DNA of 64,000 nt from a marine group bacterium Sva0996 bin134. Lineage in GTDB: Bacteria; Actinomycetota; Acidimicrobiia; Acidimicrobiales; Bin134. Within the stretch, counting starts at the first letter, position 1. Each line of letters begins with the position of its first letter. Below the pieces are notes generated by a model. That model saw nothing but the letters and a program-made list of their open reading frames with translations, had not been told where the DNA came from and did no database searches. Below, piece after piece: positions 1 to 9,680 of the stretch. Made by a program: the position numbers and the translations under genes. The stretch lies in contig MPNQ01000009.1 in NCBI GenBank assembly GCA_002239105.1, positions 1-64,000 on the forward strand, read 5' to 3'.

Positions 1-1536
1 CAACTTCATCAACTCGGCCGCGGCCTCCACCGTGGGGCCGGCCGCCTCGGCCAGCGAGGTACGGCCCAAGATCACTGTGATCGGCTGGTCGGCCCGGTCG
101 GCTGGCGCGGGCGGCCCCGGGGGCCGGGCCTCCGGCGGGCGCCCGCCGACCGCCGCGTCGGGGCCGGAGTCGATGTCGCCGCCCACCAGGGCCGCGGCAA
201 CCGCGGCGGCCTCACCAGGACGGTGGTGCAGGCGGTGGGCGGCTAGGTGGCTCAGCCCGGAGGCCCGGGGAGTGAGCTCGATGAGCTGCACACCGTCGTT
301 GACCACGGCGTGGCGGAGCCTCAGATACAGGGTGCCCTGCTCCTCTTTGGGATCGGGTGCCATCAAGATCACGGTGCCGCCGGGAGTGCAGGCCCGATTG
401 ATGGTGGCCCGGGGCAGGCCGAGCACCGCATTGGCGGGCAGTCCATCGTCGAGTTGGGCGTCGACGTTGTCGGTGCCGATGACCCCTTTGGCCAACCGGG
501 ACCATGCGTACTGGTCCTCGTTGGTCAGTCGGGCCCCGCCCAGAACGGCCACCGACTGGGGGCCTCTGTTGGCCAGTGCGGCCCCGATGGCATCCGCGGC
601 CAAGGTGAGGGCTTGGCGCCAGGAGGTCTCCACCAGCTCGCTTCCGTCGGGGTCGGGCTGGCCTAGCGGGGTTCCCCGCACCAGCGGCGACCGCAGCCGC
701 AGCTCACTGGCGTTGGCCTCGAACGCGAAGCGGTCTTTGTCGGTGAGCCATCCCCAGTTGACGGCGTCGCTGTCCACCCCCTGGTAGCGGAGCACCTGAT
801 CGCGGGAGGCCTGCACCACCACTCGGTCGCCCATCGGGTTGGGGTAGGTGGATTCAACCTCGGTGAGGTCCCAGGGACGGGCCTTGAACCGATAGGGCAC
901 CGCGGTAAGTGCCCCCACCGGGCAGATTTGCACGGTGTTGCCGCTGAAATAGGAGGAGAACGGCAGATCGGGGAAGGTGTTGACCTGGGTTTGGTCGCCC
1001 CGGTCTTGGAAGGTGATGAGCGGATCGCCGGCCACCTCGTCGGCGAACCGGGTGCAGCGATCGCACAGGATGCAGCGCTCCCGGTCGAGGTACACCAAGT
1101 CGTTCACCGGGATGGGCTTTTCGAAATGGCGCTTTTCCTCGATGAACCGGCTCTCGCCAGGGCCGTAGGCCATGGTCTGGTCTTGGAGGGGGCACTCGCC
1201 GCCCTTGTCGCACACGGGGCAGTCGAGCGGGTGGTTCAGGAGCAGAAACTCCAGCACCCCGTCTTGAGCCTTGCGGGTTTGATCGGAGGTGGTGTCCACC
1301 ACCATGCCCTCGGTCACCGCCACCATGCAGGAGGGTTGCAGGGCGGGGCCGCGTCCGGTGTCGATGTCGACGATGCACATGCGGCACATGCCCACTGATT
1401 CCATCCGGGGGTGGTAGCAGAAGTGGGGGATGTAAACCCCGGCCCGCTCGGCGGCGGCGATGACCCACTCTCCGGGGCTGGCCTCCACCGGTTGGCCGTT
1501 GACGGTGATATTCACCACGGTCTCGGCCTCGCTCAT
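1..1536 (-). CDS. nuoG: NADH-quinone oxidoreductase subunit G (3' part beyond window)
   Basis: Large iron-sulfur subunit of complex I. It passes electrons from NuoF/NuoE towards the quinone site on the cytoplasmic arm. The frame is open from the ATG at 1534-1536 through base 1, so 512 codons are seen and the C-terminus lies outside the window. The N-terminal 2Fe-2S ligands are visible as Cys40, Cys51, Cys54 and Cys70, followed by the His-Cys3 4Fe-4S motif HPLDCPVCDKGGEC and then CILCDRC. The later part looks like the molybdopterin-oxidoreductase-type domain. The start overlaps the nuoF stop (ATGA), so translation is probably coupled. Identification is secure; only the truncation limits it. 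Confidence 0.95.
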   Translation of the reverse strand, partial: MSEAETVVNITVNGQPVEASPGEWVIAAAERAGVYIPHFCYHPRMESVGMCRMCIVDIDTGRGPALQPSCMVAVTEGMVVDTTSDQTRKAQDGVLEFLLLNHPLDCPVCDKGGECPLQDQTMAYGPGESRFIEEKRHFEKPIPVNDLVYLDRERCILCDRCTRFADEVAGDPLITFQDRGDQTQVNTFPDLPFSSYFSGNTVQICPVGALTAVPYRFKARPWDLTEVESTYPNPMGDRVVVQASRDQVLRYQGVDSDAVNWGWLTDKDRFAFEANASELRLRSPLVRGTPLGQPDPDGSELVETSWRQALTLAADAIGAALANRGPQSVAVLGGARLTNEDQYAWSRLAKGVIGTDNVDAQLDDGLPANAVLGLPRATINRACTPGGTVILMAPDPKEEQGTLYLRLRHAVVNDGVQLIELTPRASGLSHLAAHRLHHRPGEAAAVAAALVGGDIDSGPDAAVGGRPPEARPPGPPAPADRADQPITVILGRTSLAEAAGPTVEAAAELMKL

Positions 1537-2870
1537 GATGCGACTCCTGAGGTGGAGGTGACCGATACCGGTGTGGCGGGGAGGTAGGCCTCGAACTCGC
1601 TGCGGAACCGCTCGAGGGCGGAGGCGATGGGCGAGACGGCCGACGGTCCCAGCGGGCAGATGGTGGTCTGGCGGGGCGGCCAGTTGATGCCGGGGCTGAT
1701 GTTGTCGCAGACGTCCATCAGCAGATCGAGATCTTGGGGGCGACCCTGGCCGGCCAGGATGCGGCTGAGGATCTTCTCCAGCCAGGAAGTGCCCTCTCGG
1801 CACGGGGTGCACTTGCCACACGACTCCCGGGCGAAGAACCGCACCACGTTGTGGCAGGCCTTGACCACGTCGGTGGTGTCGTCCATCACCACGATGGCCC
1901 CCGAACCCAGCATCGAGCCGGCTTTGTCCACCGTGGCCTTCTCCAGGGGAATGTCGAGGTGCTCGTCGAAGAACCACGGGGCCGACGCCCCACCGGGGAT
2001 GAACGTCTTGAGGGTGCGGCCGGGGTGGAGGCCGCCGGCGTAGCGGGGATCGAAGATGATGTCGCGGAAGGTGGTGGTGCCGAAGGGCACCTCAAACACG
2101 CCGGGGGTGACAACGTGACCGGACACCGCGAACACTCGGGTACCGGTCGAGCTTTCGGCCCCCATGGCGGCAAAGGCATCCCCGCCGTTGGACACGATCC
2201 ACGGGAGGTTGGCCAGGGTTTCCACGTTGTTGACGATGGTGGGCTTGCCGTACAGGCCGATGGAAGCCGGGAAGTAGGGCGGCTTGAGCCGGGGCATCCC
2301 CCGGTTGCCCTCCAGGCTCTCGATGAGGGCGGTCTCCTCCCCCACTATGTAGGCGCCGGCGCCCCAGTGGAGGGTGATGTCCACTGAGAAGTCGTCGGCA
2401 CCGAGCACATTGGCGCCCACGTAGCCGGCCTCGTAGGCCTCGTTGAGGGCGGCGGCCAAGCGCTCTTGGGCGTGGGCCATCTCGCCTCGCACATACAAGA
2501 AGCACTGGGAGAGGCCCAGGGCATAACAGGCGATCAGGCAACCCTCGATGAGCTGATGGGGGTCGCGCTCCATGAGGAGGCGGTCTTTGTAGGTGCCGGG
2601 CTCGGACTCGTCGCCGTTCACCACCAAATAGCGGGGCCACACCCCCGGCGGGCAGAAGCCCCACTTGACCCCGGCGGGGAACCCGGCGCCGCCCCGGCCC
2701 AGCAGGCTGGCGGTGCGGACTTCGCCGTGGACATCGGCGGGGGCCATCTCCATGGCCCGACGCAGACCGGCATAGCCCCCAGTGCGCTCGTATCCGGCCA
2801 GGGTGTGGCCGTCTTCGACGTCGAAGCGAGAGGTGATGATCTTCAAGTCTTGGGCGGCGACGGCGGTCAT
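1533..2870 (-). CDS. nuoF: NADH-quinone oxidoreductase subunit F
   Basis: NADH-binding and FMN subunit of complex I, where NADH is oxidised on the cytoplasmic side. The 445-residue length is normal for the family. The glycine-rich NADH site GRGGAGFPAG is present near residue 59, and NGDESEPGTYKDR is the FMN region. ESCGKCTPCREG plus a later Cys in TTICPLG carry the N3 4Fe-4S cluster. The gene overlaps nuoE upstream and nuoG downstream by ATGA, so nuoE-F-G are read as one coupled unit. Confidence 0.97.
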   Translation of the reverse strand: MTAVAAQDLKIITSRFDVEDGHTLAGYERTGGYAGLRRAMEMAPADVHGEVRTASLLGRGGAGFPAGVKWGFCPPGVWPRYLVVNGDESEPGTYKDRLLMERDPHQLIEGCLIACYALGLSQCFLYVRGEMAHAQERLAAALNEAYEAGYVGANVLGADDFSVDITLHWGAGAYIVGEETALIESLEGNRGMPRLKPPYFPASIGLYGKPTIVNNVETLANLPWIVSNGGDAFAAMGAESSTGTRVFAVSGHVVTPGVFEVPFGTTTFRDIIFDPRYAGGLHPGRTLKTFIPGGASAPWFFDEHLDIPLEKATVDKAGSMLGSGAIVVMDDTTDVVKACHNVVRFFARESCGKCTPCREGTSWLEKILSRILAGQGRPQDLDLLMDVCDNISPGINWPPRQTTICPLGPSAVSPIASALERFRSEFEAYLPATPVSVTSTSGVAS

Positions 2871-3487
2871 GAGCCGTCTCCGTTGTCGGAGGGGTTACGG
2901 GCCATCCAGACGGGTTCGCCCTGGCCGTCGGGGGGCGACACCCCGGCCCGGCGCTCCTCGCCGATGTGCTGGCGTACCTTGGCCAGATTGCCATGGGGGG
3001 CGACGTTGGCGTTGTCGTCGCGAAGCTCGGACACCAGTTGGTCGAAGTCTTCGGTGCTGACCTGATTGCGATAGCGGTAGTTGACCTGGAGACAGGGGGC
3101 CTCGGTGCAAGCGGCTATGCACTCCACGGCTTCCAAGGTGATCTTTCCGTCGGCCGTGGTCCCCCCGGGTCGCACCCCCAAGATGGCCTCGGCGTGGTGG
3201 ATCAGGTTTTCCGAGCCCAGCAGGTGACAGGAGATGCCGTTGCAGATGTTGACCATGTAGTCGCCCACCGGCTCCCGCTTGAGCATCTCGTAGAAGCTGC
3301 ACGTGCCCATCACCTCGGCGGGGGTGACGCCTACCAACTCGCCGATGTGGGCCATGGCGTCCTCGGTGACGTAGCCGTCTTGTTCTTGGGCCAAGTGGAG
3401 CAGCGGGATCAACGCGGAGCGTGGCACCGGGTACCGGGCGATGATCTCTTGGGCAATGGTGAGGCTGTTGGGGTTGAGGCGGGCCAT
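2867..3487 (-). CDS. nuoE: NADH-quinone oxidoreductase subunit E
   Basis: The 2Fe-2S thioredoxin-fold subunit that pairs with NuoF in the NADH-oxidising module. I start it at the ATG at 3485-3487, giving 206 residues, just after the nuoD stop. A longer in-frame extension upstream would run across nuoD and is a shadow. Cluster ligands are seen as GTC, the CNGISC pair and CIAAC. The C-terminal tail after the cluster domain (about residues 165-206) is polar and probably disordered. The stop overlaps the nuoF start. Confidence 0.96.
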   Translation of the reverse strand: MARLNPNSLTIAQEIIARYPVPRSALIPLLHLAQEQDGYVTEDAMAHIGELVGVTPAEVMGTCSFYEMLKREPVGDYMVNICNGISCHLLGSENLIHHAEAILGVRPGGTTADGKITLEAVECIAACTEAPCLQVNYRYRNQVSTEDFDQLVSELRDDNANVAPHGNLAKVRQHIGEERRAGVSPPDGQGEPVWMARNPSDNGDGS

Positions 3488-3489
3488 GG

Positions 3490-4779
3490 CTAGCGGTCCA
3501 CCTCCCCCATGATGGGATCGACCGACGAGATGATGGCCACCGCGTCGGCCACCATGCCTCCCCGCATCAGGTAGGGCAGGGTTTGCAGGTTCACGAAGCT
3601 GGGGCCACGGATGTGCATGCGGTAGGGCACCGCGGAGCCGTCCGACACCATGTAGCAGCCCAGCTCGCCCCGGGGAGACTCCACCGCGGCGTACACCTCG
3701 CCGGCGGGCACTTTGAACCCCTCGGTGAAGATCTTGAAGTGGTGGATGAGGGCCTCCATCGACTCGTCGATGCGGGCCCGAGGCGGCGGGGTGACCTTTT
3801 TGTCCTGCACCCGGTAGTCGCCCGGAGGCATCTGGTCGAGTATCTGGGCCAGGATGCGGATGGACTCCCTGATCTCGTTCAACCGGATGGCGTAGCGGTC
3901 GAAGCAGTCGCCGTAGGTGCCCACCACCACGTCGAATTCCACCTGGTCGTAGGCCAGATAGGGCATGTCCCGGCGCAGGTCCCAGGCGTAGCCGGTGGAG
4001 CGCAAGATCGGCCCGGTGACGCCCAGAGCCAAGCACTCGGCGGTGTTGATCACCCCGACTCCTTGGAGCCGCTCCCGGTAGATGGGCTGGCCGGTGAGCA
4101 GGGTGTCGAACTCGTTGAGCCGAGCGGGCAGCTTGTCGATCAGGGTGAGCACCTCATCGCGCCAGCCGTCGGGCAGGTCGGCGGCCACGCCGCCGGGCCG
4201 GATGTAGTTGTGGTTCATCCGCAGGCCGGTGATGGTCTCCAGCAGCCGGAGGGCCTCTTCCCGCTCTCGCCATCCGTAGAGCATCATCGACACCGCCCCG
4301 ATGTCCATGCCGTTGGTGGCCTGGAACAGCAGGTGGGAGCTGATGCGGTTCAGCTCGCACATAAGCATCCTGATCCAGGTGGCCCGAGGGGGGAGCTCCA
4401 ACCCCAGCAGCGCCTCGGTGGCCATAGAGAAGGCCAGCTCGCTGAACAGCGGGGCGGCGTAGTCCATGCGGGTGACGTTGGTGGGGCCCTGGAGGTAGGT
4501 GAGGGTCTCGGCGGTCTTCTCCATGCCGGTGTGGAGGTAGCCGATGACCGGCTTGGACCGCATCACCGTCTCCCCCTCCATCTCCAGCATGAGCCGCAGC
4601 ACACCGTGGGTGCTGGGGTGCTGAGGCCCCATATTCATGACCATGCTGGTGTCGCTGGTGCCGGCTTCGGCTTCGAGCCGCTCGCCGTCGTCCTCGCCGA
4701 TGCGGAGAACCGCGCTGTTGTCCCGGCGGCGGACGGCCTCGTCGGTGGCGGTTTCGACCGTGGACTCGGGGGCGCTCAT
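3490..4779 (-). CDS. nuoD: NADH-quinone oxidoreductase subunit D
   Basis: 49-kDa subunit of complex I that lines the quinone-binding cavity with NuoB. The start is set at the ATG at 4777-4779 because it overlaps the nuoC stop; an in-frame extension 23 codons longer would run into nuoC. This gives 429 residues. Family hallmarks are NMGPQHPSTHGVLR near residue 49, the GYLHTG stretch, and the C-terminal GEVDR end. The first 40 residues before this core are acidic and variable. A two-base gap separates its stop from the nuoE start. Confidence 0.97.
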   Translation of the reverse strand: MSAPESTVETATDEAVRRRDNSAVLRIGEDDGERLEAEAGTSDTSMVMNMGPQHPSTHGVLRLMLEMEGETVMRSKPVIGYLHTGMEKTAETLTYLQGPTNVTRMDYAAPLFSELAFSMATEALLGLELPPRATWIRMLMCELNRISSHLLFQATNGMDIGAVSMMLYGWREREEALRLLETITGLRMNHNYIRPGGVAADLPDGWRDEVLTLIDKLPARLNEFDTLLTGQPIYRERLQGVGVINTAECLALGVTGPILRSTGYAWDLRRDMPYLAYDQVEFDVVVGTYGDCFDRYAIRLNEIRESIRILAQILDQMPPGDYRVQDKKVTPPPRARIDESMEALIHHFKIFTEGFKVPAGEVYAAVESPRGELGCYMVSDGSAVPYRMHIRGPSFVNLQTLPYLMRGGMVADAVAIISSVDPIMGEVDR

Positions 4780-5210
4780 CGGGTGGCCTTGAACTGGACG
4801 GGGATGCGGCCCACGGCGAAGTCCTTCCGCAGCGGGTGGCCTTCCCAATCCGGGGGCATGAGGATGCGGGTGGGGTCGGGATGGCCTTCGAAGTCGATGC
4901 CGAACATGTCGGCCACTTCCCGCTCAAGAGCCTCAGTGCCGGGAAATAGGTCGAACAGGGAGGGCACGGTGAGATCGTCGGCCGGAACCTGCACCCGCAG
5001 TCGGATGCGGCCCGGCGCCGCATGGGATATGAGGGTGACCACCAGCTCGAATCGCTCAGGGGCCACCTCGGGGGGCAGGTCGTGGCGGCCAGGATGCTCC
5101 AGGTAGTCCACCGCGGTCACGTCCAGAGCCGACACATAGCCCTCGTCGCGCAGGCCGCTCACCGTTTCGATGAGCTGGTCGCGGGGTACATGCCGTACCG
5201 AGTCGCTCAT
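4776..5210 (-). CDS. nuoC: NADH-quinone oxidoreductase subunit C, short form
   Basis: 30-kDa subunit of the complex I peripheral arm. The family signature is in the second half ([20 protein letters not shown], then the DPTRILMP and GHPLRKDF stretches). At 144 residues it is clearly shorter than the NuoC proteins of many Actinobacteria, lacking an N-terminal extension. The start at 5208-5210 is fixed by overlap with the nuoB stop (ATGA), so this is a natural short form rather than a missed start. It is followed by nuoD with the same kind of overlap. Confidence 0.94.
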   Translation of the reverse strand: MSDSVRHVPRDQLIETVSGLRDEGYVSALDVTAVDYLEHPGRHDLPPEVAPERFELVVTLISHAAPGRIRLRVQVPADDLTVPSLFDLFPGTEALEREVADMFGIDFEGHPDPTRILMPPDWEGHPLRKDFAVGRIPVQFKATR

Positions 5211-5833
5211 GAACGGATGACCACGCCAGTCGATGTCTGGCCGTCCTGCTGGCTCACGGTGAGGTTGGCTCCGGCCCCGGTTTCCTCACGCCGTTGGGTG
5301 AGTTCTCCGCTGGTGATCTTGTCGTGGAGGGTCAAGATGGCGTGCATGAGGGTCTCGGGGCCGGGAGGGCAGCCGGGGGCGTAGACGTCTACCGGCACAA
5401 TCTGGTCGACGCCCTGCACGATGGCGTAGTTGTTGAACATGCCGCCGCTGGAGGCGCACACGCCCATGGAGATCACCCACTTGGGCTCCATCATCTGGTC
5501 GTAGATGCGGCGCAGGATGGGCGCCATCTTCTGGGAGACGCGGCCAGCCACGATCATCAGATCGGCTTGGCGGGGAGAGGCCCGGAACACCTCCATGCCG
5601 TAGCGGGCCAAGTCGTAGTGGGCACCGCCGGTGGCCATCATCTCGATGGCGCAGCAGGCCAAGCCGAACGTGGCTGGCCAACAGCTCCGGGCCCGGGACC
5701 ACTTGACCAGATCTTCTAGCTTGCCGGTCACGAAGTTGTGGTCGACCCCCTCCAGTCCGCGGTCGAGGATGGCCTCGGGATCCCCTAGCAATGGAAGCTT
5801 CATTTGTCGGCCCACCGTCGTTGCTGACACCAC
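5207..5833 (-). CDS. nuoB: NADH-quinone oxidoreductase subunit B
   Basis: PSST subunit carrying cluster N2, the last iron-sulfur cluster before quinone. Cluster cysteines are visible in [19 protein letters not shown] and [10 protein letters not shown]. The start is uncertain: two tandem GTG codons at 5828-5833 give 208 residues, while the ATG at 5801-5803 would remove ten residues (MKLPLLGD start). Neither has a clear ribosome site. The C-terminal 30 residues are polar. It sits seven bases after nuoA and overlaps nuoC. Confidence 0.95.
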   Translation of the reverse strand: MVSATTVGRQMKLPLLGDPEAILDRGLEGVDHNFVTGKLEDLVKWSRARSCWPATFGLACCAIEMMATGGAHYDLARYGMEVFRASPRQADLMIVAGRVSQKMAPILRRIYDQMMEPKWVISMGVCASSGGMFNNYAIVQGVDQIVPVDVYAPGCPPGPETLMHAILTLHDKITSGELTQRREETGAGANLTVSQQDGQTSTGVVIRS

Positions 5834-5840
5834 CAGAATT

Positions 5841-6308
5841 TCATGCCGCCTCCTCCGGGGCGCTTCGCCCGTCCAGACCTACCCGGCGGATGGTGGTGTC
5901 GCTGGTGCGACGGGCCGACACCTGCGGGTCACGCCGCCACATCGGCCGAGACGGTCCCCAGTCGAGGGCACCGTTGCCGATGAGGTACACGAACGACTCG
6001 AACACCGCCAGGGCGAATATGCCCATGGCCACCAGGCCGAACAGGCCCAGCCCCCGGTAGGACACCGCCCAGGGGTACAAGAAGATGATCTCTATGTCGA
6101 AGACGATGAAGATCATGGCGATGAGGAAGAACCGGACCCCGAACCGCTCGGGGGCGTCGGTGCTCTCTTCGACCCCGCACTCGTAGGGGGCCAGCTTGGC
6201 CTTGGTCTGCCGCCGGGGGGCCAGCAACCGGGAGGCGCCAAAGCTCAGGGCGGCAAACAGTACGGCCAAGACTCCCAGGGCGAAGATCGGCAGGTATTGG
6301 CCGGTCAT
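5841..6308 (-). CDS. nuoA: NADH-quinone oxidoreductase subunit A
   Basis: Small membrane subunit of complex I, first gene of the nuo block here. Three hydrophobic helices are visible (about residues 5-27, 59-82 and 88-112), with the conserved loop [11 protein letters not shown] between the first two. This loop takes part in the quinone/proton coupling region. The 155-residue length includes a soluble C-terminal tail of about 40 residues. It follows the membrane protein at 6329 by 20 bp, so nuo transcription may run on from the cytochrome bc genes. Confidence 0.95.
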   Translation of the reverse strand: MTGQYLPIFALGVLAVLFAALSFGASRLLAPRRQTKAKLAPYECGVEESTDAPERFGVRFFLIAMIFIVFDIEIIFLYPWAVSYRGLGLFGLVAMGIFALAVFESFVYLIGNGALDWGPSRPMWRRDPQVSARRTSDTTIRRVGLDGRSAPEEAA

Positions 6309-6328
6309 CGCGGACTACCCCAGAGCGA

Positions 6329-7471
6329 TCATGGGGCCGCGCCTTCGCCCTCCAGGCGACGGCGGACTTCCAGGTCACGGGTGTGGAGCATCAGCAAAGA
6401 CACCAAGAACAACAAGCCGGAGCCAATGGCCACCAGAATACCGGGTAGGCGGAACCGGCCCAGGTTGCGGCGCAAGAGCACCGAGATGACCGGTTCGTCG
6501 GCGTCGACCTCAGCGGGGGGTGGGGCCTGTCCGGCCACCGGCGGGTGGTATTTGGACCGCTGGACCTGCACCACCGTGTAGTTGGTGGGGTGCCGAGGCA
6601 TGGCGCTGGTGATGACCTTGTTGCTGACCCGCTCCCAAACGCCATTGTTGAGCCGTTCAGGTTTGCCCCCCTGCTGGTAGGCATCCAGCACCACGAAGGT
6701 ATTGCTCTGCTCATCGGTCGCGCCGAAGCCCAAATCGGCGGTTGTCAGGTAGTCGCTGGCCTCGGTGATCGCTTCACCGGCCGCCTGGGTGGTCTCCAAG
6801 TTCCAATCGCCCAACTCCAACCAGCCTCGGCGCTCGGCCTCATCGGTGAGTTCGGGCGCGATACCTTTCAGCTCGCTCAAAGTCAGGCCGTTGTTGCGGA
6901 TGCGCTGCTCGTTGGCCAGTCGCTGCACCTCTCCCTCGATGTCATCGCCGGTGAGCTTGCGAGGGTCGCCATCGACCAGTTCGTCGTGGAAGGCGTTCAC
7001 CTCAATGCGGATGGCACCGGCGTCGATGGAGTCGAACTCGACCCGCTGACTGCTGTCGCCCAGAACCCGTACCAGTTGGATGGCCTTGGGCAGACAATCC
7101 CGGTCGCCCAACGTGGTGCAGGTGATCGGGTTGGGCAGATCGTCGAGAATATCCGGGGGCGGGTTGGCCTCGTTGTCCGACACCGACGGGTTGCCGATAT
7201 GGATGGCCTGGACCTCCCAGGTGGGGCGGGCCCCTTGGAGGCCGATGCCGTACAGAGCCCACAGCAGCGCCATCATCGCCGTCCAGCCGAAGATGGCCGA
7301 GATGGCGATAAGGCTGCCTAGGCGGAAGCCGGTGTTGGTGGAGATGATGAGCCACACCGACCCCATGAGGATGGCCGCGCCCAACAGCACCGTCAGCAGG
7401 CCGCGGACCTCGTTGTCAAACGAGATGGCGGCCAGTGCGCCTACTGCGGAGACGATCGAGCCCATGCTCAC
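6329..7471 (-). CDS. Membrane protein of unknown function in the bc complex/nuo operon
   Basis: I do not recognise a named family. The 380-residue protein has two helices near the N-terminus (about 24-44 and 50-76), a long hydrophilic domain (about 80-340) and one C-terminal helix (about 344-364) followed by a basic tail. The hydrophilic domain has two cysteines close together (TCTTLGDRDC) that could form a disulfide, which would suit an extracytoplasmic location. The GTG start at 7469-7471 overlaps the stop of the diheme cytochrome gene (GTGA). Its position between cytochrome bc genes and nuoA suggests a structural or assembly role in the respiratory chain; this is inference. Confidence 0.8.
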   Translation of the reverse strand: MSMGSIVSAVGALAAISFDNEVRGLLTVLLGAAILMGSVWLIISTNTGFRLGSLIAISAIFGWTAMMALLWALYGIGLQGARPTWEVQAIHIGNPSVSDNEANPPPDILDDLPNPITCTTLGDRDCLPKAIQLVRVLGDSSQRVEFDSIDAGAIRIEVNAFHDELVDGDPRKLTGDDIEGEVQRLANEQRIRNNGLTLSELKGIAPELTDEAERRGWLELGDWNLETTQAAGEAITEASDYLTTADLGFGATDEQSNTFVVLDAYQQGGKPERLNNGVWERVSNKVITSAMPRHPTNYTVVQVQRSKYHPPVAGQAPPPAEVDADEPVISVLLRRNLGRFRLPGILVAIGSGLLFLVSLLMLHTRDLEVRRRLEGEGAAP

Positions 7472-8799
7472 AACCCCCGCTCGAAGGCCACGATGTCGGC
7501 GATCTGCTGTTGGGTCAGCATGCCTGGTCGAGTGTTGCCGTCTTCCAGGGTGCAGAACCCGTGGAACGGACTTTGCTCATTGGCGTCCCGGTCGCCCACG
7601 CACACCCCGAAGGCTGGCATCTGGCCACCACCGTCTCCCTGGCCGAAGTTGCCATAACCCACTCCCTCCTCGGAGCCGATAGTGACAAAGCCGACATGGC
7701 CCTCGGCGGAGTCGAACTGCCGAAGGGTGGCACCGTTGGTGAGGTTGGGACCGAACCCGCCGCCACCAGGAATGTAGGCCGGTATCAAGCCCCCGAAGCT
7801 GGCAACCACCTCGGCCTCTTGTTCAGATCCCCGAGCCAGAACCACCGGCCCGTCGCCGGGGTTCACTTCCGGTCCGGTAAATCGCCAGGAATCCCGCGGG
7901 GTGTGACAGCGGGCGCAACCGTACACCCCATTGTTGAACAGCAGCTCGCCCCTCTCCGGCGAGTTCAGGTTACGTATGTGCTGCTCGCTGGTTTCGCGGA
8001 GTTCCTCTTCTAGCGCGGCCACCTGGCGGGCGGCGGCTTCGGCGGCGGCTTCGTCGGCCCCCGCAGCACTCACCGCGTCGTTGGCCGCGACGAGCCGGTT
8101 GTCGAGATCGGGATTGGCCGCTAACACGTCGTCTCGCACTTGGAGGACGATGCCGTCCAGCACTTCACCTTGCACCTGCTCGGGGGAGAGCTGGATGCTC
8201 TGGATGTACTGGATGAGCTCGTCCACCTGCTGGGTGGTGAGGGGGCCGCCGCCGGGGGCGCCCCACGCCTGCATGGGGGTGGGAGGCCGGCCGTAGTTGA
8301 GGATGTGGCGCACCTCGGCATCGGAGAAGCGGTAGAGAGCGGTGGTGAGGGCGGGAACCTCCCACTCGATGGCGGCGATGAAGTTGCCGGCGTCGTCAGT
8401 AATCGACGTGGCGGTAGTGCCGCCGAGGCCGCCGCCGCCGTGGCAGCTGGCGCACCGTTCCTCATACTGCTCGAAGCCCCGGCTGGTGAACTGATCCCGG
8501 GAGAAGTCCACGTAGCCCTGCTGGCGTCCCGGCTCGCCCAACCAGTACAGGGGCAGGGCCACGCCGATGATCACCAGGGTGACCAGGCCGCTGACCAAAG
8601 CGAGATCCAGCTTGGAGGTTTCCAGCTCCTCATCGTCCAAATAGGGTTTGCGGTTGGGGGCCAGCTCCAGCTCTGAGCCTTTTTCTCCCCGCCCCGCCCA
8701 CATCACGTTGTAGATGAGGTAGATGGCGAAGCCCACGATGGCGACGACCGCGATGGCCATGCCCAGGTTGCGCTGGGTTGAGGCGGCAAACAGGTGCAT
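7468..8799 (-). CDS. Membrane-anchored diheme cytochrome c of the quinol:cytochrome c reductase
   Basis: Electron-carrying cytochrome c partner of the bc complex, comparable in role to actinobacterial QcrC. Two N-terminal helices (about 13-35 and 64-88) anchor it. Two c-type heme sites follow: CASCH at 116-120 and CARCH at 295-299, with possible axial methionines in PTPM and GGQMPAFG. Between them, about residues 225-275, lies an Ala/Glu-rich helical linker, probably coiled coil. Its ATG shares one base with the Rieske stop (TGATG). The two heme domains would shuttle electrons from the Rieske protein to the oxidase on the outer face. Confidence 0.9.
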   Translation of the reverse strand: MHLFAASTQRNLGMAIAVVAIVGFAIYLIYNVMWAGRGEKGSELELAPNRKPYLDDEELETSKLDLALVSGLVTLVIIGVALPLYWLGEPGRQQGYVDFSRDQFTSRGFEQYEERCASCHGGGGLGGTTATSITDDAGNFIAAIEWEVPALTTALYRFSDAEVRHILNYGRPPTPMQAWGAPGGGPLTTQQVDELIQYIQSIQLSPEQVQGEVLDGIVLQVRDDVLAANPDLDNRLVAANDAVSAAGADEAAAEAAARQVAALEEELRETSEQHIRNLNSPERGELLFNNGVYGCARCHTPRDSWRFTGPEVNPGDGPVVLARGSEQEAEVVASFGGLIPAYIPGGGGFGPNLTNGATLRQFDSAEGHVGFVTIGSEEGVGYGNFGQGDGGGQMPAFGVCVGDRDANEQSPFHGFCTLEDGNTRPGMLTQQQIADIVAFERGL

Positions 8800-9671
8800 C
8801 AGTGCGATGCCCCCCCAAGACAGCTCGGCCCCTCAGGCTCCTGGCCGGTGGTGTTCACCCCGATGGGTGGACCCTGGATGACGGTGCCGGTACGGATGAT
8901 GAACTCCCCCTTGGTGTTCACCGACATGGCGAATCGGTCCATGCCCCGAGGCGCTGGTCCGCCCCGCTTCTCGCCCACCTGGTTGTAGCGGGACCCGTGG
9001 CAGGGGCACTCGAACCACTGCGAGGTCAAACAGCTCGGCACCCGACACCCCAGATGAGGGCACTTTTGGAACAGGGCAATGAGCCCCGATTCAATGCCCA
9101 CCAATTCGGGGGCGCTGTAGGTGGCTTGGGCCTTTTGCAGGGCCGCCGCGGGGTACTCGGTTACCCAGGCACGGCCCTCGGGAAGGTACAGAAAACCGTT
9201 TTCGTCCCTGATTCGGGACTTGACTTCGTCGACCAGGCCGGCGTTTACGTCGGCGCCGAAGCCGGTGACGAACGGCGGCCACAAAAACGCAATGCAGGCC
9301 GCGCCGAAACCGCTGATGCTGAAGCCCATCATGGCCACTGTGCTGCGGTTCAAGAACTGCCGGCGGCTCACCCCCACGGCCTCGGGATCGGGCGGGGTCC
9401 ACTCCTCCACCGAGGCATCGGCGGCCTCCACCAACTCGGTGCCAGCGCTGCGGCGAGCCAGCACCGCGGCCCGCTCCACCTCTCGGCCGGTGGGGGCGTC
9501 GGCTTCGCCCGAGGCTTCGTCGATGTCCACCCGTCCTCGGTCTCGCCGGCGGGTCTCCCGAGTCAGACGCCCTTCGGCCGCCATGGTTTCCCGACGCCGG
9601 GCCGCGCCAACCAACACGATCACCGCGGCAACCACGATGATCGGTATGGCGATGGAGAGTGCTACGCCCAT
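8799..9671 (-). CDS. Rieske iron-sulfur subunit of the cytochrome bc complex (QcrA-type)
   Basis: Rieske 2Fe-2S protein taking electrons from menaquinol. Ligand motifs are CPHLGC (204-209) and CPCHGS (222-227), with Cys214 as the disulfide partner candidate. A twin-arginine sequence SRRQFL (102-107) precedes a hydrophobic segment (112-131), indicating Tat-dependent export of the cluster domain. An additional N-terminal helix (3-23) and an acidic linker come before it. I choose the ATG at 9669-9671 because AGGA sits eight bases upstream; a TTG two codons earlier lacks spacing. The protein ends with a Cys near its C-terminus. Confidence 0.93.
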   Translation of the reverse strand: MGVALSIAIPIIVVAAVIVLVGAARRRETMAAEGRLTRETRRRDRGRVDIDEASGEADAPTGREVERAAVLARRSAGTELVEAADASVEEWTPPDPEAVGVSRRQFLNRSTVAMMGFSISGFGAACIAFLWPPFVTGFGADVNAGLVDEVKSRIRDENGFLYLPEGRAWVTEYPAAALQKAQATYSAPELVGIESGLIALFQKCPHLGCRVPSCLTSQWFECPCHGSRYNQVGEKRGGPAPRGMDRFAMSVNTKGEFIIRTGTVIQGPPIGVNTTGQEPEGPSCLGGASH

Positions 9672-9680
9672 AGTCAATTC

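Noticed and set aside
1734..2387. 217-residue plus-strand ORF opposite nuoF
   Set aside because: Antisense shadow without recognisable structure.
3583..5106. 507-residue ORF on the plus strand opposite nuoD and nuoC
   Set aside because: It is antisense to two certain genes, its composition (Gly, His, Val, Asp rich) is that of a high-GC shadow frame, and it shows no domain.
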